Shown here piece after piece: positions 28,911 through 38,842 of a stretch of 64,000 nt of DNA. The first letter of the stretch is position 1, and each line of letters begins with the position of its first letter. Made by a program: the position numbers and the translations under genes. The notes under the pieces were generated by a model, which was not told the DNA's origin, did not search any database, and saw only the letters and a list, made by a program, of their open reading frames with translations. This DNA comes from Massilia sp. TS11 (GTDB lineage Bacteria > Pseudomonadota > Gammaproteobacteria > Burkholderiales > Burkholderiaceae_D): the NCBI RefSeq assembly GCF_022012445.1, contig NZ_JAKLTS010000014.1, positions 1 to 64,000 of the forward strand, given 5' to 3'.

Positions 28911-30665
28911 ATGGAACAATTCATCATCGCGAATATGGCGCCGATCATGTTCGCCGCCCTGGTCATCTTCCTGCTGTCCGGCTTTCCGGTGGCGTTTGCG
29001 CTGGCCGCCAACGGTCTGTTCTTCGGCATCGTCGGCATCGAACTCGGGCTGCTGCGCCCGGAACTGCTGCAGGCCCTGCCCAACCGGATCTTCGGCATCA
29101 TGGGCAATGACACCCTGCTGGCGATCCCCTTCTTCACCTTCATGGGCCTGGTGCTGGAACGCTCCGGCATGGCCGAGGACCTGCTCGACACGATTGGCCA
29201 GCTATTCGGCCCGATCCGCGGCGGCGTCGCCTACGCCGTGATCTTCGTCGGCGCGCTGCTGGCCGCCACCACTGGCGTGGTGGCCGCCTCGGTCATCTCG
29301 ATGGGCCTGATCTCGCTGCCGGTGATGCTGCGCTACGGGTACGACAAACGGATCGCCACCGGCGTCATCGCCGCCAGCGGCACCCTGGCCCAGATCATCC
29401 CGCCCTCGCTGGTGCTGATCGTGATGGCCGACCAGCTGGGGCGCTCGGTGGGCGACATGTACAAGGCCGCCTTCGTGCCCGGCCTGCTGCTGACGGCGAT
29501 GTACGCCGGCTATGTGCTGGCCGTCTCGATCTTCAAGCCGCAGGCGGTGCCGGCCCTGCCGCCCGAGGCGCGCAATCTGACCGAGCCGAATGGCGACAGC
29601 GGCGTGCGCTCGCTGGCCGTGCTGGTGGCCGCCAGCGTGGCCGTGGCCTTCGGCTTCTACAAGTTCTACCTGGGCGGCCATCCGGAGGTCGACACCGACA
29701 AGCTGGGCATCGGCGCCGGCACCGTCGGCATCGCGTTTGCCTTCATCGCCGCCAGCATCAACCGCCAGATGAAGCTTGGCCTGCTCTCGCGCATGGCCGA
29801 AAAGGTGGTGTTCGTGCTGATCCCGCCGCTGGCCCTGATCTTCCTCGTGCTGGGCACGATCTTCATCGGCATGGCCACCCCGACCGAGGGCGGCGGCATG
29901 GGCGCGATGGGCGCCATCCTGCTGGCGATGATCAACCGGCGCCTGAATCTGGGCCTGCTGCGCCAGGCGATCGAATCGACCACGCGCCTGTCCTGCTTCG
30001 TGATCTTCATCCTGATCGGCTCGACCGTGTTCTCGCTGGTGTTCCGCGGCGTGAACGGCGACCTGTGGGTCGAGCATCTGCTGTCCAGCCTCCCGGGCGG
30101 TACCACCGGCTTCCTGATCGTGGTGAACATCCTGTTCTTCGCGCTCGCCTTCTTCCTCGATTTCTTCGAGCTGGCCTTCATCCTGGTGCCGCTGGTCGGC
30201 CCGGTGGCCGACAAACTCGGCATCGATCTGATCTGGTTCGGCGTGCTGCTCGGCGTGAACATGCAGACCTCGTTCATGCACCCGCCGTTCGGCTTCGCCC
30301 TGTTCTATCTGCGCTCGGTGGCCAGCAAAGAGGTCAAGACCTCGGACATCTACTGGGGCGCGATTCCGTTTGTCGTCATCCAGGTGGTGATGGTCTGCCT
30401 GATCATCGGCTTCCCCAGCCTGGTCCAGGTGGACAAGGCCGATAATCTGAAGGAGCAGGTCGAGCTCAAACTCGATGCCGGCCCGGCTTCCGCGCCAGCG
30501 GCGTCCGCGCCCGCCGCCTCGGCGCCGGCGAGCGATGAACCGCAGCTGAATTTCTCGACCGACGGCGACGCGCCGCGCAAGGACGAACCGAAGAAGGACC
30601 AACCCAAACAGGAAGAGGAGCCGCAGCTGAACTTCTCGACCGATGAACCCCCGAAAAAGAAATAG
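28911..30665 (+). CDS. TRAP transporter large permease, DctM-type, with extended C-terminal tail (584 aa)
   Basis: Core of about 12 helices with DctM motifs: NGLFFGIVGIELGLLRPELLQALPNRIFG, FFTFMGLVLERSGMAEDLL, GVVAASVISMGLISLPVMLRYGYDKR, ASGTLAQIIPPSLVLIVMADQLG and ATPTEGGGMGAMGA. An extra hydrophilic insert (about 215-265) is typical of the long TakM-like members. After the last helix there is a ~75-residue tail rich in Ala/Pro and Lys/Asp/Glu, with EPQLNFSTD occurring twice (about 543-551 and 570-578). The tail is unusual for the family. Confidence 0.93.
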   Translation: MEQFIIANMAPIMFAALVIFLLSGFPVAFALAANGLFFGIVGIELGLLRPELLQALPNRIFGIMGNDTLLAIPFFTFMGLVLERSGMAEDLLDTIGQLFGPIRGGVAYAVIFVGALLAATTGVVAASVISMGLISLPVMLRYGYDKRIATGVIAASGTLAQIIPPSLVLIVMADQLGRSVGDMYKAAFVPGLLLTAMYAGYVLAVSIFKPQAVPALPPEARNLTEPNGDSGVRSLAVLVAASVAVAFGFYKFYLGGHPEVDTDKLGIGAGTVGIAFAFIAASINRQMKLGLLSRMAEKVVFVLIPPLALIFLVLGTIFIGMATPTEGGGMGAMGAILLAMINRRLNLGLLRQAIESTTRLSCFVIFILIGSTVFSLVFRGVNGDLWVEHLLSSLPGGTTGFLIVVNILFFALAFFLDFFELAFILVPLVGPVADKLGIDLIWFGVLLGVNMQTSFMHPPFGFALFYLRSVASKEVKTSDIYWGAIPFVVIQVVMVCLIIGFPSLVQVDKADNLKEQVELKLDAGPASAPAASAPAASAPASDEPQLNFSTDGDAPRKDEPKKDQPKQEEEPQLNFSTDEPPKKK

Positions 30666-30675
30666 GAAGACCAGC

Positions 30676-31899
30676 ATGAGCATTGGCGGTAAAAGCTTTG
30701 AGGAGGCCCTGGCCGGCCTGCACGACATGACGGCCGGGATGCGCCCGATCACCCTCGACGAACACCAGGCGCGCATCGCCAAGGCCCAGGCCTATATGCA
30801 GGCCGAGGGCATCGCCGCCGTCTACCTCAACGCCGGCACCAACCTCACCTACTTCACCGGCACCAAATGGCATCCGAGTGAGCGCATGGTGGGCGCGGTG
30901 CTGCCGGCCAGCGGCGCGCTCGAATACATCGGCCCCGCCTTCGAGGAAGGCACGATCAAGGACTTCATGAAAGTCCAGGGCAAGGTGCACTGCTGGGACG
31001 AGCACGAAAGCCCGTATGCGCTGTTCATCGCCATCCTCAAGGGCATGGGCATTGCGCCCAATGCCAGCGCGCCGGCGCGCATCGGCATCGACGAAAGCGC
31101 CGCCTTCTTCATCTTCGACGGCATCCGCCCGCTGGCGGACGGCTACCAGCTGGAGAACGCACGCCCCGTCACGGCCCACTGCCGCACGCGCAAATCGGCC
31201 AATGAACTGGCGCTGATGCAGCGCGTGAAGGACATGACGCTGGAAGTGCACAAGGCCGCCGCCAGCATCCTCAAGGAGGGCATGACCACGGCCGACGTCA
31301 CCGCCTTCATCCAGCAGGCGCACCGCAAGGTGGGCGCGCCCGGCAATTACTTCTGCATCGTGCTGTTCGGCGAAGCCACCGCCTTCCCGCATGGGGTCAG
31401 CTACGAGCAGACGCTCAAGCGCGGCGACATGGTCCTGATCGACACCGGCTGCCAGATGCACGGCTATATCTCCGACATCACGCGCACCTATGTGTTCGGC
31501 GAGCCGACCGAGCGCCAGCGCTTCGTCTGGAACGTCGAGAAGGAAGCGCAGGCCGCCGCCTTCGCCGCCGCCCAGCTGGGCGTGCCCTGCCGCGAGGTCG
31601 ACGCCGCCGCCCGCCGCGTGCTGGAAAAGCACGGCTTCGGCCCCGGCTACAAGCTGCCCGGCCTGCCGCACCGCACCGGCCACGGCATCGGCATGGACAT
31701 CCACGAATGGCCCTACCTGGTCGGCAGCGACGCCACCCCGCTGGCGCCCGGCATGTGCTTCTCGAACGAGCCGATGATCTGCGTGCCCGGCGAATTCGGC
31801 ATCCGCCATGAGGACCACTTCTACATGAGCGAGGACGGCCCGCGCTGGTTCACCCAGCCGGCGCACAGCATCGACGACCCCTTCGGCGAGCGCGCCTGA
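30676..31899 (+). CDS. M24-family Xaa-Pro aminopeptidase-like protein (407 aa)
   Basis: Creatinase-like N-terminal domain (about 30-165) and a pita-bread catalytic domain. Metal ligands are visible in order: LIDTGCQMHGYISDITRTY (two Asp), GHGIGMDIHEW (His), SNEPMICVPGEFG (Glu) and RHEDHFYM (Glu). No signal peptide, so cytoplasmic. It starts 10 bases after the TRAP large permease, suggesting that the imported compound is a prolyl or modified peptide, or that it simply shares the transcript. Confidence 0.92.
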   Translation: MSIGGKSFEEALAGLHDMTAGMRPITLDEHQARIAKAQAYMQAEGIAAVYLNAGTNLTYFTGTKWHPSERMVGAVLPASGALEYIGPAFEEGTIKDFMKVQGKVHCWDEHESPYALFIAILKGMGIAPNASAPARIGIDESAAFFIFDGIRPLADGYQLENARPVTAHCRTRKSANELALMQRVKDMTLEVHKAAASILKEGMTTADVTAFIQQAHRKVGAPGNYFCIVLFGEATAFPHGVSYEQTLKRGDMVLIDTGCQMHGYISDITRTYVFGEPTERQRFVWNVEKEAQAAAFAAAQLGVPCREVDAAARRVLEKHGFGPGYKLPGLPHRTGHGIGMDIHEWPYLVGSDATPLAPGMCFSNEPMICVPGEFGIRHEDHFYMSEDGPRWFTQPAHSIDDPFGERA

Positions 31900-32014
31900 C
31901 CCGCTCCGCAGCTCGACGCCCGCCGCCGTTGCGGGCATAATCGGGCCCACTACAGCGGCGGACCACGATCCGCCCCACCGTCAGCGCCGTTTCACACCCC
32001 GCGGGAGACACCCG

Positions 32015-33340
32015 ATGCTGCACCGATTCCTCGCCTGCGCCGTGCTGGCGCTGCCCCTGGCCGTCCAGGCCGAACCCTCGCTCAAAGACCAGCAGCTGGC
32101 CGATCTGGCCGTGGCGCGCACCGACTTCGTCCTGCGCAGCCAGGCCTACAGCATGCCGGCCCGGCTCAAGGCCCTGGCCCTGCTCGATCAGGCCAAGGCG
32201 CGCGCCGGCGAGCTCAGTCCCGCCCAGTTTGCGGCCCTGATGGCGCGCCTCGCGGCCATCTCCGGCAATGGCCACGAGACCTTCATGACGATCGCCTGGT
32301 CGCCGGCCCAGCGCCTGCCGCTGCGTACCGTCTGGTTCGAGGACGCGCTGCTGGTGACGCGCACCGCGCCGGAACAGGCCGAGCTGCTGGGCGCGCGCAT
32401 CACGGCGGTGGAAGGCAAGCCGCTGCGCGCCCTGTCCACGCTGCTGGCCCAGCATAGCGGCGGGCCGGAACGCTATGCGCGCTGGAACGCCGCCTGGCTG
32501 TATGAGAATCCGGAGATGCTGCATGCCCTCGGTTTCGCCGCCGCGCCCGACCGCCTGCGTCTGCGCCTGACCCTGCGCGACGGCCGTCAGGTCGAACGCA
32601 CGGTGGCGACGGTCGACCGCAAGCTGGTCCCGGGCGGCATGGTCAACGTCATGCAGTCCAAGAGCCTGAGCGCGCTCGAACAGGAGCACGGCTGGCGCGT
32701 GGCCAATGCCGACGCGCCCGAGCCCCTGTACCTGCAGGAGCCGGACCAGTGGTTCCGCGCGCGCGAGCTGCCCGAGCTGGACGCCCTCTACCTGCAGTTC
32801 CGCGCCAACTACGACCGCGATAACGGCAAGACCCTGAGCGCCTTCGCCGAACAGTGGGCCAAGGCCATCGCCGCCAAGCCGCCGCGCCGCATCATCCTCG
32901 ACGAGCGCTTCAACACCGGCGGCAACAGCGATCTGACGATGGAGCTGATGCGCGTGATCGGCCAGCAGGTGCGCGAGAAGGTCTACATCCTGACCAGCCA
33001 GTACACCTTCTCGGCCGGGATCGTCTCGAGCGCGCTGGTCAAGCGCCATGCGGGCGCCAAGGCGGTAGTGGTCGGCTCCCCGGTGGGCGATTATCTGCGC
33101 TGGTGGTCCGAGGGGGTGGACGTCAAGCTGCCCAACTCCGGCCAGTATCTGCGCTACTCGACCGGCCTGTGGGACCTGCAAAAAGGCTGCGCCGGCGAGA
33201 GCCACTGCTACGGCGACAAATTCGACGCCCGCGTGGCCGACCTGAGCCCGCAGCTCAAGGCCCCGGTGCGCGCCAGCGACTGGCTGGCCGGGCGCGACCC
33301 CGCGCTCGAGGCCATCACCGCCGACATCCAGAAACGCTGA
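32015..33340 (+). CDS. Exported S41-like peptidase-related protein (441 aa)
   Basis: Signal peptide (MLHRFLACAVLALPLAVQA), a helical N-terminal region, a degenerate PDZ-like stretch (LGARITAVEGKPLRALSTLL) and a C-terminal tail-specific-protease fold: RRIILDERFNTGGNSDLTMELM and YILTSQYTFSAGIVSSALVKRH, the latter carrying the position of the S41 nucleophile, then AVVVGSPVGDYLRWWSEG. A clear S41 Ser-Lys dyad is uncertain. Probably a periplasmic peptidase or pseudopeptidase. It ends at a REP-like pair shared with the convergent operon. Confidence 0.75.
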   Translation: MLHRFLACAVLALPLAVQAEPSLKDQQLADLAVARTDFVLRSQAYSMPARLKALALLDQAKARAGELSPAQFAALMARLAAISGNGHETFMTIAWSPAQRLPLRTVWFEDALLVTRTAPEQAELLGARITAVEGKPLRALSTLLAQHSGGPERYARWNAAWLYENPEMLHALGFAAAPDRLRLRLTLRDGRQVERTVATVDRKLVPGGMVNVMQSKSLSALEQEHGWRVANADAPEPLYLQEPDQWFRARELPELDALYLQFRANYDRDNGKTLSAFAEQWAKAIAAKPPRRIILDERFNTGGNSDLTMELMRVIGQQVREKVYILTSQYTFSAGIVSSALVKRHAGAKAVVVGSPVGDYLRWWSEGVDVKLPNSGQYLRYSTGLWDLQKGCAGESHCYGDKFDARVADLSPQLKAPVRASDWLAGRDPALEAITADIQKR

Positions 33341-33359
33341 GCCCAAGTTGCCCGCCAAA

Positions 33360-33470
33360 CAAATCGGGGTCAGACCCCGATTTTCCCTTAGGCCAAACCA
33401 TCCGGGTGTTCAGCAACTTACACCGGTTAAAGTGGCCGCCCGGATATTTGGGGTCTGACCCCGATTTTTC
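33360..33470. repeat. Inverted pair of REP-like palindromes
   Basis: Cores GGGGTCAGACCCC at 33366-33378 and GGGGTCTGACCCC at 33450-33462, opposite in orientation and 71 bases apart. Flank GCCCGGATAT before the second copy matches those near 45 and 13190; TTGCCCGCCA before the first matches the one at 13183. Both hairpins end in T runs and sit between the convergent S41-like gene and the end of the paa operon. Confidence 0.88.
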
Positions 33471-33477
33471 TTTTCGG

Positions 33478-34005
33478 CTAGGCGGCGCGCACCATGCGCA
33501 CCAGGGGGACGGCGACGCCGCTGAGGTTCAGCGCGACCGGCTCGCGCTTTTCGAAACCGCAGGCCTCGTACAGGGGCACGCCGGGCATGGTGGCGGTCAG
33601 CTCGAGCTGGTGGAAACCGGCCGCGCGCGCCGCCGTGGCGCAGTGCTCGAGCAGGCGGCGGCCGATGCCGCGCCGCGCCATGTCGGGATGGACGAAGAAG
33701 GCGCGGATGCGCGCGGCCTCGGTGGCCGGGTCGAGCAGGCGGTCGACGCCGCGCTTGTGCTGGTCGCCGCCGAACGGCGTCACGCGCTTGCTCCAGCCGC
33801 CGCAGGCGACCAGGCGGCCGTCCTGCTCCACCGCGAAATAGGTGGCGTCGTCTACCAGCTGGGTGTCGACGCCGAAGACTTCGCGCGTGATGGCTGCGGC
33901 CTGCTCGGGTGTGTAAAAGCCGGCCGACAGCTGTATGCCCGACAGGGCGATCAGCGCTTGCATGGCCGGGATGTCGTCGTAGGTGGCGGTGCGGATCGTG
34001 CTCAT
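33478..34005 (-). CDS. GNAT-family N-acetyltransferase (175 aa)
   Basis: GNAT signatures IRAFFVHPDMARRGIGRRLLEHCATAARAAGF and ELTATMPGVPLYEACGFEK are clear. It is the last gene of the long minus-strand run that begins with paaA, starting 7 bases after thpR. The ATG at 34005 fits the start of homology (MSTIRTATYDDIPAMQALI). Substrate unknown; a role in phenylacetate breakdown is not implied by sequence. Confidence 0.87.
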   Translation of the reverse strand: MSTIRTATYDDIPAMQALIALSGIQLSAGFYTPEQAAAITREVFGVDTQLVDDATYFAVEQDGRLVACGGWSKRVTPFGGDQHKRGVDRLLDPATEAARIRAFFVHPDMARRGIGRRLLEHCATAARAAGFHQLELTATMPGVPLYEACGFEKREPVALNLSGVAVPLVRMVRAA

Positions 34006-34012
34006 GCCTCGA

Positions 34013-34522
34013 TCATAGCGCACTCCAGCCGTGCAGGACGACGTAGCCCTCGGGCCGCGAGGCGACCAGCGCATAGCGGTCGACCTGCCAGCTCACCGGG
34101 GGCACGCCCTGCGGCACGCTGGTGTTGGCGGCGCGCCGCCCGAGCGTGACGTGCGGGCGGTACACGGGGAACTGGTCGGGCGGCAGGCCTAACTGGGCGG
34201 CCACGCGGCCGGTGGCGGCATGCAGCGCCTGCAGCGCCGGCGGTACGCTCTCGGGTTCGAGGACGGCGATGCCGTGCTCCCACAGCGTGGCCTGGGAAAA
34301 GCGCAGGCTGAAACGCTCGAAGGTGGGCGGCAGCAGGGCGCGCAGCGCATGCTGGCGCTCGCGCTCGACGTCGCCGAAAAAATGCAGGGTCACGTGCAGC
34401 GACTCGGGCTGCACGGGGTTGGACTTGGCATTCCACGGCCAGGCCTGGCGCCAGGCGTCCAGCGCCGCGCGCGTGGCCGGATCGGGCCACAGCGCGAGGA
34501 ACAGGCGCTCGACGCCGTCCAT
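34013..34522 (-). CDS. thpR: RNA 2',3'-cyclic phosphodiesterase / 2'-5' RNA ligase family (169 aa)
   Basis: Two HxTx motifs of the 2H phosphoesterase fold are present: HVTLHFFGDV (about residues 48-57) and RPHVTLGRR (about 126-134). Family enzymes open 2',3'-cyclic phosphates on RNA ends. It starts 3 bases after the paaZ stop, an unexpected RNA-processing gene at the tail of a catabolic operon. Confidence 0.9.
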   Translation of the reverse strand: MDGVERLFLALWPDPATRAALDAWRQAWPWNAKSNPVQPESLHVTLHFFGDVERERQHALRALLPPTFERFSLRFSQATLWEHGIAVLEPESVPPALQALHAATGRVAAQLGLPPDQFPVYRPHVTLGRRAANTSVPQGVPPVSWQVDRYALVASRPEGYVVLHGWSAL

Positions 34523-34525
34523 GGC

Positions 34526-36571
34526 TCAGGTCCGCTTGGCCACCAGGGTCAGGATGTCGTAGCTGGCCACCAGCTCGTTATCCTGATTCGTCACCTGCAC
34601 GTCCCACGCCACCACGCCCTGGCCGATGCCGCGTTCGTCCTTGCGGTTGCGGTCGACCTTGCGCTTGCAGGTCAGGCGCGCGCGGATGGTGTCGCCGATG
34701 CCGACCGGCTTCACGAAACGCAGATTATCGAGGCCGTAGTTGGCCAGCACCGGACCCTCGGCCGGGGACACGAACAGGCCGGCCGCCGCCGACAGCACAA
34801 AGTAGCCGTGCGCGATGCGTTTGCCGAACTGCGATTCGCGCGCGGCGATCTCGTCGAAGTGCATGTAGAAGTAGTCGCCCGAGATGCCGCCGAAGTTGAC
34901 GATATCGGCTTCGCTCACGGTGCGGCGGTGGGTCAGCAGCGAGTCGCCCGGCTGGATGTCCTCGAAATGCTTGCGGAAGGGGTGCTCGCCGCTTTCGGTC
35001 ACGCGCGCACCGCGCACGTATTCGCGCGTGACGGCGGCCAGCATGCTGGGCGAACCCTGCACGGCGGCGCGCTGCAGATAGTGGCGCACGGCGCGCACGC
35101 CGCCCAGTTCTTCGCCGCCGCCGGCGCGGCCCGGACCGCCGTGCTTGAGCTGCGGCAGGGGCGAGCCGTGGCCGGTCGATTCGCCGGCCGATTCGCGGTC
35201 GAGAATGTGCACGCGCCCGTGCGAGGCGGCGGCCACCGGCACCGCGTAGGCGGCGACGGCGGGGTCCTTGGTGACCAGGGTGCTCACGAGGCTGCCCTTG
35301 CCGCGCGCGGCCAGGGCCAGGGCCTCGTCGAGGTCTTCGTAGGCCATCATGGTGGAGACGGGGCCGAAGGCTTCGACATCGTGCACGGCGTCGTTGCGGG
35401 TGGCGTCGCGGCACAGCAGCAGGGTCGGGCAGAAGAAGGCGCCCTCCTCGACGCCGTCGCCGAGCGGCTTGAAGCCGGCGTGGGCGCCGTAGACGATCTC
35501 GTTCCCTTCGGCCAGCAGGGCCACGCGTTCGGCCACGTCGCGCTGCTGGTCCTTCGAGGCCAGGGCGCCCATGCGCACGCCGTCCACGGAGGGGTCGCCC
35601 ACGACCACCTTGGCCAGACGCTCCTTGAGGCGGCTGGCGACGGCGTCGAGCTGCTGGCGCGGCACGATGATGCGGCGCACGGCGGTGCACTTCTGGCCGG
35701 CCTTGGTGGTGATCTCGCGCGCCACCTCTTTCACGAACAGGTCGAACTCGGGATCGTCGGGCGTGATCTCGGGCGCCAGAATCGCGCAGTTGAGCGAGTC
35801 CGCTTCGGCATTGAAGGGGATCGACTGGTTGAGGATATTGCGGTTGGCGCGCAGCTTGTTGGCGGTGTCGGCCGAGCCGGTGAAGGTGACCACGTCGTGC
35901 CCGTTCAGACGGTCGAGCAGGTCGCCGGTGGCGCCGATCACCAGCTGCAGCGCGCCGGCCGGAATCAGGCCGGAATCGGCGATCAGGCGCACCAGCGCCT
36001 CGGTCAGGTAGCTGGTGGCGGTGGCCGGCTTGGCGATGCAGGGCATGGCGGCCAGGAAGGTCGGCGCGAATTTTTCGAGCAGGCCCCAGATCGGGAAATT
36101 GAAGGCATTGATGTGCACCGCGATGCCGCCGCGCGGCACCAGGATGTGGGTGCCGGCGAAGCTGCCGCCCTTGGACAGGGACAGGGCCGGGCCTTCGTGC
36201 AGCACATTCGACGAGGGCAGTTCGTTGCGGCCCATGCTCGCATACGCGAACAGGGTGCCGATGCCGCCTTCGATGTCGACCCAGCTGTCGGGACGGGTGG
36301 CGCCGGTCTGGTGGCTGATGGCGTACAGCTGCTCCTTGCGCTCCATTAGGTACAGGGCCAGCTCTTTCAGGCGCAGCGCGCGCTGCTGGAAGTCGAGCGC
36401 CATCAGGCCGGGGATGCCGGTGCGGCGCGCGTAGTCGGTCGCTTCGGCGAAGTCGATCGCCTCGGCGTGGGTGTGGTAGATCACCTGGTTGGTCAGGGCG
36501 CTGCGCAGCGGCGCGGCGGCGGCCTGGCCGATCCAGCGGCCGGCGATCAGGGATTGCAGGGTGGCGGTCAT
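34526..36571 (-). CDS. paaZ: Bifunctional oxepin-CoA hydrolase / 3-oxo-5,6-didehydrosuberyl-CoA semialdehyde dehydrogenase (681 aa)
   Basis: Opens the oxepin ring and oxidises the resulting aldehyde in the aerobic phenylacetyl-CoA pathway. The N-terminal aldehyde dehydrogenase domain (about 1-525) shows [10 protein letters not shown] and [10 protein letters not shown] with the catalytic Glu and Cys; the C-terminal MaoC-like hydratase domain (about 545-681) has [15 protein letters not shown] with the Asp/His pair and [14 protein letters not shown]. Length matches E. coli PaaZ. GGAGA precedes the start, 16 bases after paaY. Confidence 0.95.
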   Translation of the reverse strand: MTATLQSLIAGRWIGQAAAAPLRSALTNQVIYHTHAEAIDFAEATDYARRTGIPGLMALDFQQRALRLKELALYLMERKEQLYAISHQTGATRPDSWVDIEGGIGTLFAYASMGRNELPSSNVLHEGPALSLSKGGSFAGTHILVPRGGIAVHINAFNFPIWGLLEKFAPTFLAAMPCIAKPATATSYLTEALVRLIADSGLIPAGALQLVIGATGDLLDRLNGHDVVTFTGSADTANKLRANRNILNQSIPFNAEADSLNCAILAPEITPDDPEFDLFVKEVAREITTKAGQKCTAVRRIIVPRQQLDAVASRLKERLAKVVVGDPSVDGVRMGALASKDQQRDVAERVALLAEGNEIVYGAHAGFKPLGDGVEEGAFFCPTLLLCRDATRNDAVHDVEAFGPVSTMMAYEDLDEALALAARGKGSLVSTLVTKDPAVAAYAVPVAAASHGRVHILDRESAGESTGHGSPLPQLKHGGPGRAGGGEELGGVRAVRHYLQRAAVQGSPSMLAAVTREYVRGARVTESGEHPFRKHFEDIQPGDSLLTHRRTVSEADIVNFGGISGDYFYMHFDEIAARESQFGKRIAHGYFVLSAAAGLFVSPAEGPVLANYGLDNLRFVKPVGIGDTIRARLTCKRKVDRNRKDERGIGQGVVAWDVQVTNQDNELVASYDILTLVAKRT

Positions 36572-36587
36572 GCGGTGTCTCCGGATG

Positions 36588-37184
36588 TCAGTTTTTGTGC
36601 GTGTGCGGATCGACGCCGGCGTCGAAGCGGCGGCGCCCGGGTTCGGGTTCGGCCAGCGGCTCGCAGGCGCGCATGCTGCGCTGGGAACGCTGGACCAGCT
36701 GGTGGTATTCGGCCGTGCCGCGCGACTTCCAGGCGACTTCCTCGTCGCTCAGGCTGCGCGTCACGCGCGCCGGGGTGCCCATCACCATGCTGCGCGGCGG
36801 GACCTCCATGCCGGCCTTGACGAAGGCGGCGGCGGCGACGATCGATTCGGCCCCGATCACGGCGCGGTCCATGACGACGGCGTTCATGCCGACCATCGCA
36901 TTGCGGCCGATGCGGCAGCCGTGCAGCACGGCGCCGTGGCCGATGTGGCCATCCTGTTCGACCACGGTGTCGCAGCCGATAAAGCCGTGCAGCACGCAGG
37001 TGTCCTGGATATTCGCGCCCTCCTCCACGATCAGGCGGCCGAAGTCGCCGCGCAGGCAGGCGCACGGGCCGATGTAGCAGCGCGCGCCGATGATGACGTC
37101 GCCGATCAGCACCGCGCTCGGATGGACAAAGGCCGTGGGGTGGACCACGGGGCGCAGACCGTCGATTTCGTAGACCTGGGCCAT
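36588..37184 (-). CDS. paaY: Phenylacetate degradation thioesterase PaaY, left-handed beta-helix (198 aa)
   Basis: Hexapeptide-repeat protein of the gamma-carbonic-anhydrase fold: [20 protein letters not shown], then [23 protein letters not shown] and [16 protein letters not shown] with the metal-binding His set, then [11 protein letters not shown]. In the paa pathway PaaY hydrolyses dead-end CoA esters. Its start overlaps the thiolase stop as TGATG. Confidence 0.92.
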   Translation of the reverse strand: MAQVYEIDGLRPVVHPTAFVHPSAVLIGDVIIGARCYIGPCACLRGDFGRLIVEEGANIQDTCVLHGFIGCDTVVEQDGHIGHGAVLHGCRIGRNAMVGMNAVVMDRAVIGAESIVAAAAFVKAGMEVPPRSMVMGTPARVTRSLSDEEVAWKSRGTAEYHQLVQRSQRSMRACEPLAEPEPGRRRFDAGVDPHTHKN

Positions 37185-38392
37185 CACACGCGCTCGATCA
37201 CCATGGCGATGCCCTGGCCGACGCCGATGCACATCGTGCACAGCGCGTAGCGGCCGCCGATGCGGTGCAGCTGGTTGACGGCGGTGAGCACCAGGCGCGC
37301 GCCCGAGGCGCCGAGCGGGTGGCCGATGGCGATCGCGCCGCCGTTCGGGTTGACGTGGCCGGCGTCGTCCGGCAGGCCGAGCGCGCGCGTCACGGCCAGG
37401 CCCTGGGCGGCGAAGGCTTCGTTCAGTTCGATCACGTCCATCTGGCTCAGGCTCAGGCCGACCTGCTCGAGCACCTTGCGCGTGGCCGGGGCCGGGCCGA
37501 AGCCCATGATGCGCGGCTCCAGGCCGACCGTGGCCATGCCCAGCACGCGCGCGCGCGGCACCAGGCCGTGGCGCGCGGCCGCCGTCTCGGTGGCCAGCAA
37601 AATGGCGCAGGCACCGTCATTGACGCCGCTGGCGTTACCCGCCGTGACGCTGCCGTCGGCGCGCACCACGGGCTTGAGCTTGGCCAGCATCTCGAGGGTC
37701 GTTTCGGGACGCGGATGTTCGTCCACGCCGAACACGCGCGGCTCGCCTTTCTTCTGCGGCAGCACCACCGGGGTGATCTCGTCGGCGAACAGGCCCTCGG
37801 CCTGGGCCAGCGCCCAGCGCTGCTGGCTGCGCAGGGCAAATGCGTCCTGGTCGGCGCGCGAGATGCCGAATTGGGCGGCCACGTTTTCGGCCGTCTCGGG
37901 CATCGAGTCGATGCCGTATTTTTCCTTGATCAGGGCGTTCACGAAGCGCCAGCCGATGGTGGTGTCTTCCAGCTTGGCGGCGCGGGCGAAGGCGCTGTCG
38001 GCCTTGCCCATCACGAAGGGCGCGCGCGTCATGCTCTCGACGCCGCCGGCCAGCACCAGGCTGGCCTCGCCGGCCTTGATCGCGCGTGCGCCGATGCCGA
38101 CCGCGTCCAGGCTGGAGCCGCACAGGCGGTTGATGGTATTGGCCGGCACCGTCATCGGCAGACCGGCCAGCAGGGCGGCCATGCGGCCGACGTTGCGGTT
38201 GTCTTCGCCGGCCTGGTTGGCGCAGCCGAAGTGGATGTCGTCGAGCGCTTCCCAATCGACGCCGGTGTTACGCGCCATCAGGGCGGCGATCGGCATCGCA
38301 GCCAGGTCGTCGGCGCGCACGCCGGCCAGGGCGCCGCCGTAGCGGCCAAAGGGGGTGCGCGTGGCGTCGCAGATATAGGCTTCCTGGATCAT
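37184..38392 (-). CDS. paaJ: 3-oxoadipyl-CoA/3-oxo-5,6-dehydrosuberyl-CoA thiolase (402 aa)
   Basis: Thiolase with all three active-site regions: [18 protein letters not shown] (nucleophilic Cys), [17 protein letters not shown] (His) and [20 protein letters not shown] (second Cys). Performs the thiolytic steps that yield acetyl-CoA and succinyl-CoA from the phenylacetate pathway. Starts 15 bases after paaI and is coupled to paaY. It could equally be named pcaF by sequence; the operon decides. Confidence 0.94.
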   Translation of the reverse strand: MIQEAYICDATRTPFGRYGGALAGVRADDLAAMPIAALMARNTGVDWEALDDIHFGCANQAGEDNRNVGRMAALLAGLPMTVPANTINRLCGSSLDAVGIGARAIKAGEASLVLAGGVESMTRAPFVMGKADSAFARAAKLEDTTIGWRFVNALIKEKYGIDSMPETAENVAAQFGISRADQDAFALRSQQRWALAQAEGLFADEITPVVLPQKKGEPRVFGVDEHPRPETTLEMLAKLKPVVRADGSVTAGNASGVNDGACAILLATETAAARHGLVPRARVLGMATVGLEPRIMGFGPAPATRKVLEQVGLSLSQMDVIELNEAFAAQGLAVTRALGLPDDAGHVNPNGGAIAIGHPLGASGARLVLTAVNQLHRIGGRYALCTMCIGVGQGIAMVIERV

Positions 38393-38407
38393 TCGAAACT
38401 CCGTGTA

Positions 38408-38842
38408 TCAAGCCGGATCGGCCACGGCGCCGCCGAGGCGGTGGCTCTTCCCGCGGAACAGGGCGATCTTGCGCCCGTCCTGGTTGGTGATGGTGACGTC
38501 GTAGACGCCGGTCTTGCCGCTCACGGTCTGCTCCACGGCTTCGGCCGTCAACAGGTCGTCGGCGCGACCCGGCGCCAGGTACTCGATGCTGCAGCCGGCG
38601 GCCACGGTCACCTGATTATGCGAATTGCAGCTGAATGCGAAGGCGCTGTCGGCCAGCGCGAAAATGAAGCCGCCGTGGCAGGTCTGGTGCCCGTTGAGCA
38701 TGTCGGCGCGCACGCGCATGCTCATGCGCGCGTAGCCGGGGCCGACGGCCTCGAGCCGGATGCCCAGGGCCTGGGTGGCGGCGTCGCGCTGGTACATGGC
38801 GGCGGCCGCGCGTTCGGCCAGCTGCTGCGCGCCCTCAGACAT
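38408..38842 (-). CDS. paaI: Hydroxyphenylacetyl-CoA thioesterase, hotdog fold (144 aa)
   Basis: Hotdog thioesterase: MLNGHQTCHGGFIFALADSAFAFSCNSH (about residues 48-75) has the HGG and Asp of the PaaI active site, followed by VAAGCSIEYLAPGRADD. It salvages CoA from stalled pathway intermediates. The ATG at 38842 lies inside the end of paaH (8-base overlap), in line with coupled translation. Confidence 0.94.
   Translation of the reverse strand: MSEGAQQLAERAAAAMYQRDAATQALGIRLEAVGPGYARMSMRVRADMLNGHQTCHGGFIFALADSAFAFSCNSHNQVTVAAGCSIEYLAPGRADDLLTAEAVEQTVSGKTGVYDVTITNQDGRKIALFRGKSHRLGGAVADPA

Noticed and set aside
31920..31941. Short hairpin plus CATAAT before the S41-like gene as a riboswitch or terminator
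   Set aside because: The stem has only about six pairs, there is no U tract and no recognised aptamer features; at most it is an ordinary promoter region.
34725..35690. 321-codon minus-strand frame inside paaZ
   Set aside because: It is an Arg/Ala-rich off-frame reading of the paaZ gene with no start signal or similarity.
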